Below, one piece after another: positions 61,353-64,000 of a DNA stretch of 64,000 nt. Source of the stretch: Flectonema sp. DT1601 (Eukaryota; Euglenozoa; Diplonemea; Diplonemida; Diplonemidae). The notes under the pieces are model-generated. The model had not been told where the DNA came from. It worked only from the letters and a program-made list of their open reading frames with translations, and searched no databases. Both the position numbers and the translations under genes were made by a program. Numbering within the stretch: position 1 is the first letter of the stretch; each line of letters starts with the position of its first letter. Location of the stretch: assembly GCA_964019425.1 (NCBI GenBank), contig OZ025828.1:744001-808000 (forward strand), read 5' to 3'.

Positions 61353-63868
61353 AACAAAAATCTCTCCCTCTCCCTTCCTCTCTAAAAAAAAAAAGAAATC
61401 TAGCACAATATATGACGTTATGAATCCTGTTACTTAAATAATTATTATTATCTAGTCTGAATGTCAGAAGTGGACCATCCTTGTTGGGACATAGCAACAC
61501 GTTAGAGTTGTTTCACGCCCATTGTAATATATATGTCATCCCTTCCTCTCTCTCTCTCTTTTTCACTTTTATTGTCTGCCTTTGTGAGTTTATTTTCTTT
61601 GACCTCCCCAAGTATGTATGTGTTTGTAGTCCCGTAGTTGTAGAAGGAACGGCAATAAGAAACCAACAGCCGTGATTGCCTTCCATTCCTAAAGCAGTAA
61701 GGCTACTCACATGGTGAGACTACCTTTCCTTTCACTTTATTTGTATTCTCCCTTTTGTCTTTTTATCTTTCTTTTGCTCCACTGCTCTAATTAATTCAGA
61801 ATGAGTCCACTGCGACGCATTCCGTGCTGAGTTTTTTGAAGGCGGAGGAGATATTAAAAAAAAAAAAAAAAAAAAAAAAGGGAAAATTCTTTTTAATAAT
61901 AATAATAATAAATTAAATTATAGAGATAATTAAAAAAATATTTTAATTTTTTTTTAAAAATGAAAAAAAAAATAAAAGTTTTTTTTTTTTTCAATTTTTT
62001 ATGAAAAAAGATTTACACGATATGAGTACATAAGCAGAAATGATATCTTGGCTTTAATTGTTTTGCAAACGGACTTACACATCTTTTCTGATTCTTTTTA
62101 TTAAATTCGTACATATCTGAGATCAGTCAGATGGTATTCAAACATTTGACATTTGACATCAGAATGTGATATGCAACTTACTGAGACTTGTTTGTTTTCT
62201 GAGTTGTAAAACCTTCTTACTAAAGAATTAGGAATTAAATATTTCTGATTCCACGAGAAGTAATCTGAAAACCCGTTCCCTCTCTCTCTCTTGAATTCTT
62301 TACTGGTATTTTGTGTACGTTTCTCCGCTGCCCTCCCAACCCAAAGTCAGACAACGTTTCCTTTGTACTATTTGTAGTGCTTCTTGCCTCCCTATATCCC
62401 AAACTCGATCGTTTGATTGCAACAGGTTTAGGGAATAAAGGAAAAAGAGATCCCTCAACAGGTCAAATGATAATCTTTTTTGTCATGGAGACCAATCACA
62501 AACTTGCCTCGTTGACTGTTATTTTTATTTTTATTTTTGGTAAACTTGAATCTTAAGGCAAGGCGGAATCTGATAGCAGCGTTCTCTGGAGGCTGCTACT
62601 CGGGTGAAACTAACCAGACTTTACGTTCATTACTATCATGGAATCAAAACTACCGATAATTCACTGTCAATTATTACACACAATTCACTCTTTAATGTGT
62701 CTGCTGTCTCGCTTATACAATTCTGTGACACGACCATAATCACGGACCACTCCTGGGGAGTGTTTTTATTATTTTTATCCTTTGTTGTGCCCCTGTGATG
62801 CAGTCAATTTTTTATTTTTTATTTTATTTTATTTATTTTTTTTTTAAAAAAAAATTTTGATTTCATAAGTCAGATGAAAGGAACACCAAATTCTTTTTAT
62901 GAATTTATTTATACCCTCGTAGTCATATCCGAGTCGTTGAGGCAGCCAATCGATGTTTCCCATCAGAGTGCTGACTTGCTTTCGGAATGTGTTCGATTTA
63001 TTACAATGACTAAAACGTCATGTGTTTCATTAACGATTACTAATTACTCCCCCCTCTTTGCAAATAACAGATTCTTCAGAAACGTTATCTATTCTCTGCC
63101 TTTAGATAACTCACCCGTCAGAATGAGAAATACTGTTTGAAGAAAGCTGCAGTGAGAGACAATTCTTGTCGAAAACCCTCCCCAGGCTGAACCTTACTAC
63201 GGGTCATCAATACAGTCTTGTGAAGGCTTCGCAGATTCACTCTGATAATGGGAAGGCAATGAAAGAATAAAACACAGCAGACTAGCCTACTAATCCTCAC
63301 CACCATCATCATCCTCCCACTCGCGAATATGCTGGTGCCAGAGAGGCGAGCTCTAACAAAAGTTGAACTCTTTGTTGCCAGGCTTTTCCTGTACTCTCGT
63401 ATCTCCCTCTCACCATGCCGACACTCGCTTTGTTGTATGGTCTTTTTTTATTTATTTCATCCCCACCCTTTATTGAATGAAGTTTATTTCCGTTATCCTC
63501 CCGAAGCTCTCTTCCCCTCTCTCTCATTATCTCACTCTCGCCTGAACCCTTCTTTTCCAATTTTTAAGATACCCTTGCGTCGGAAACAAATCGTTGTGAT
63601 TGCTTTGATAACTGTCGTTCTTTCTGGTGTGTGGTAACTTGAAAGACCAAAGTACACATATGCACAACACAAAACGCGCATAATGGAGTTCCGATGGCTG
63701 CGATTAACTGTTTTGTCGTTTTTGTTTATTGTAGTTCGTACTTAAAGTTCTTTTTGTTTTCATACAGAAACAAACAAACAGAAGAAGTAAGGAGTCTGAC
63801 CCAGAAAAACATTAACATTTAATTTATGAGGTAGCCAAGTGTACGATTATTATTCTTTATTTTTTCAG
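61353..63868. other. 2.5 kb intergenic
   Basis: AT-rich with A21 (about 61857-61879), ATA repeats and T runs; (TTTTA)n near 62808-62840. An ATG at 63682 opens a 20-codon hydrophobic frame (MEFRWLRLTVLSFLFIV...) that could be a signal-peptide exon of the gene starting at the window end, but its donor is poor. Nothing else is supported. Confidence 0.45.
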
Positions 63869-64000
63869 GGTGCCGTTCCGCTGGATTCGTCAGCCAGCCT
63901 CGAAGGTGGGGGATCACGCGGGCGGGGTAAAATGTGGAGGGGTGGAACACCAACAAACCCAGGTAGACAACACAAATCAAAAGATAAAAACGGACGGAAA
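63869..64000 (+). CDS. Probable exon of a gene running off the window
   Basis: After a strong acceptor (TATTTTTTCAG, ending 63868) the composition changes abruptly to GC-rich. One frame is open to the window end and reads GAVPLDSSASLEGGGSRGRG, then KMWRGGTPTNPGRQHKSKDK, a glycine/arginine- and lysine-rich disordered sequence. The other two frames are also open over this short length, so frame choice is by composition only. The product is unknown. Confidence 0.35.

Overview
This is nuclear DNA of a eukaryote, almost certainly a free-living flagellated protist of uncertain lineage. Introns are few, short (about 75-145 nt) and GT-AG. Noncoding DNA is AT-rich and full of poly(A)/poly(T) runs of 12-30 nt. 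Many proteins are of ciliary or cytoskeletal type: a BBS-type chaperonin-like protein, two IQ-motif proteins including one of 1930 residues, an axonemal-repeat-like protein and a coiled-coil protein. No organelle, bacterial or viral genome features were seen. Every gene I can support lies on the + strand.

Layout. 0-4.5 kb: a D-amino-acid dehydrogenase/oxidase-family flavoenzyme and a transmembrane kinase with a beta-propeller ectodomain, arranged like IRE1/PERK but without an RNase domain. 6.3-12.7 kb: six tandem genes for the identical eIF5A protein, each with one intron after codon 20, interrupted by one unrecognised gene (262 aa). 13.3-20.9 kb: chaperonin-like BBS protein, a three-exon PP2C phosphatase, a coiled-coil protein, a small unknown protein and an LRMDA-like leucine-rich-repeat protein. 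20.9-25.5 kb: mostly noncoding, with dispersed SINE-like repeats and a strong hairpin. 25.5-26.4 kb: a protein with two SpoVS/Alba-like domains. 26.4-38.6 kb: a 12 kb stretch with no convincing gene, holding repeats, palindromes and possible structured RNAs. 38.6-44 kb: a small two-exon gene, an IQ protein, an axonemal-repeat-like protein and a secreted Cys-rich (saposin/canopy-like) protein. 44.2-52.1 kb: five tandem PLAC8-family genes inside a segmental-duplication array. 53.6-59.4 kb: a very long TPR + multi-IQ protein. 60-61.4 kb: a class-III aminotransferase (GABA-transaminase type). The window ends in what looks like the start of another gene.

The most informative region is 43-54 kb. 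Duplication units there carry pieces of both neighbours: the 3' end of the secreted-protein gene and the promoter plus first 39 codons of the IQ/TPR gene. The newest PLAC8 copy has thereby gained the IQ gene's promoter in place of its own. A 737-bp non-autonomous DNA transposon with terminal inverted repeats and a 6-bp target duplication (ATTAAC) sits downstream of the newest PLAC8 copy, and the sister unit preserves the empty site. The eIF5A array shows coding sequences kept identical in protein while most introns and flanks diverge, which points to gene conversion. All calls were made by eye from translated sequence and motif recognition; no database search was run.
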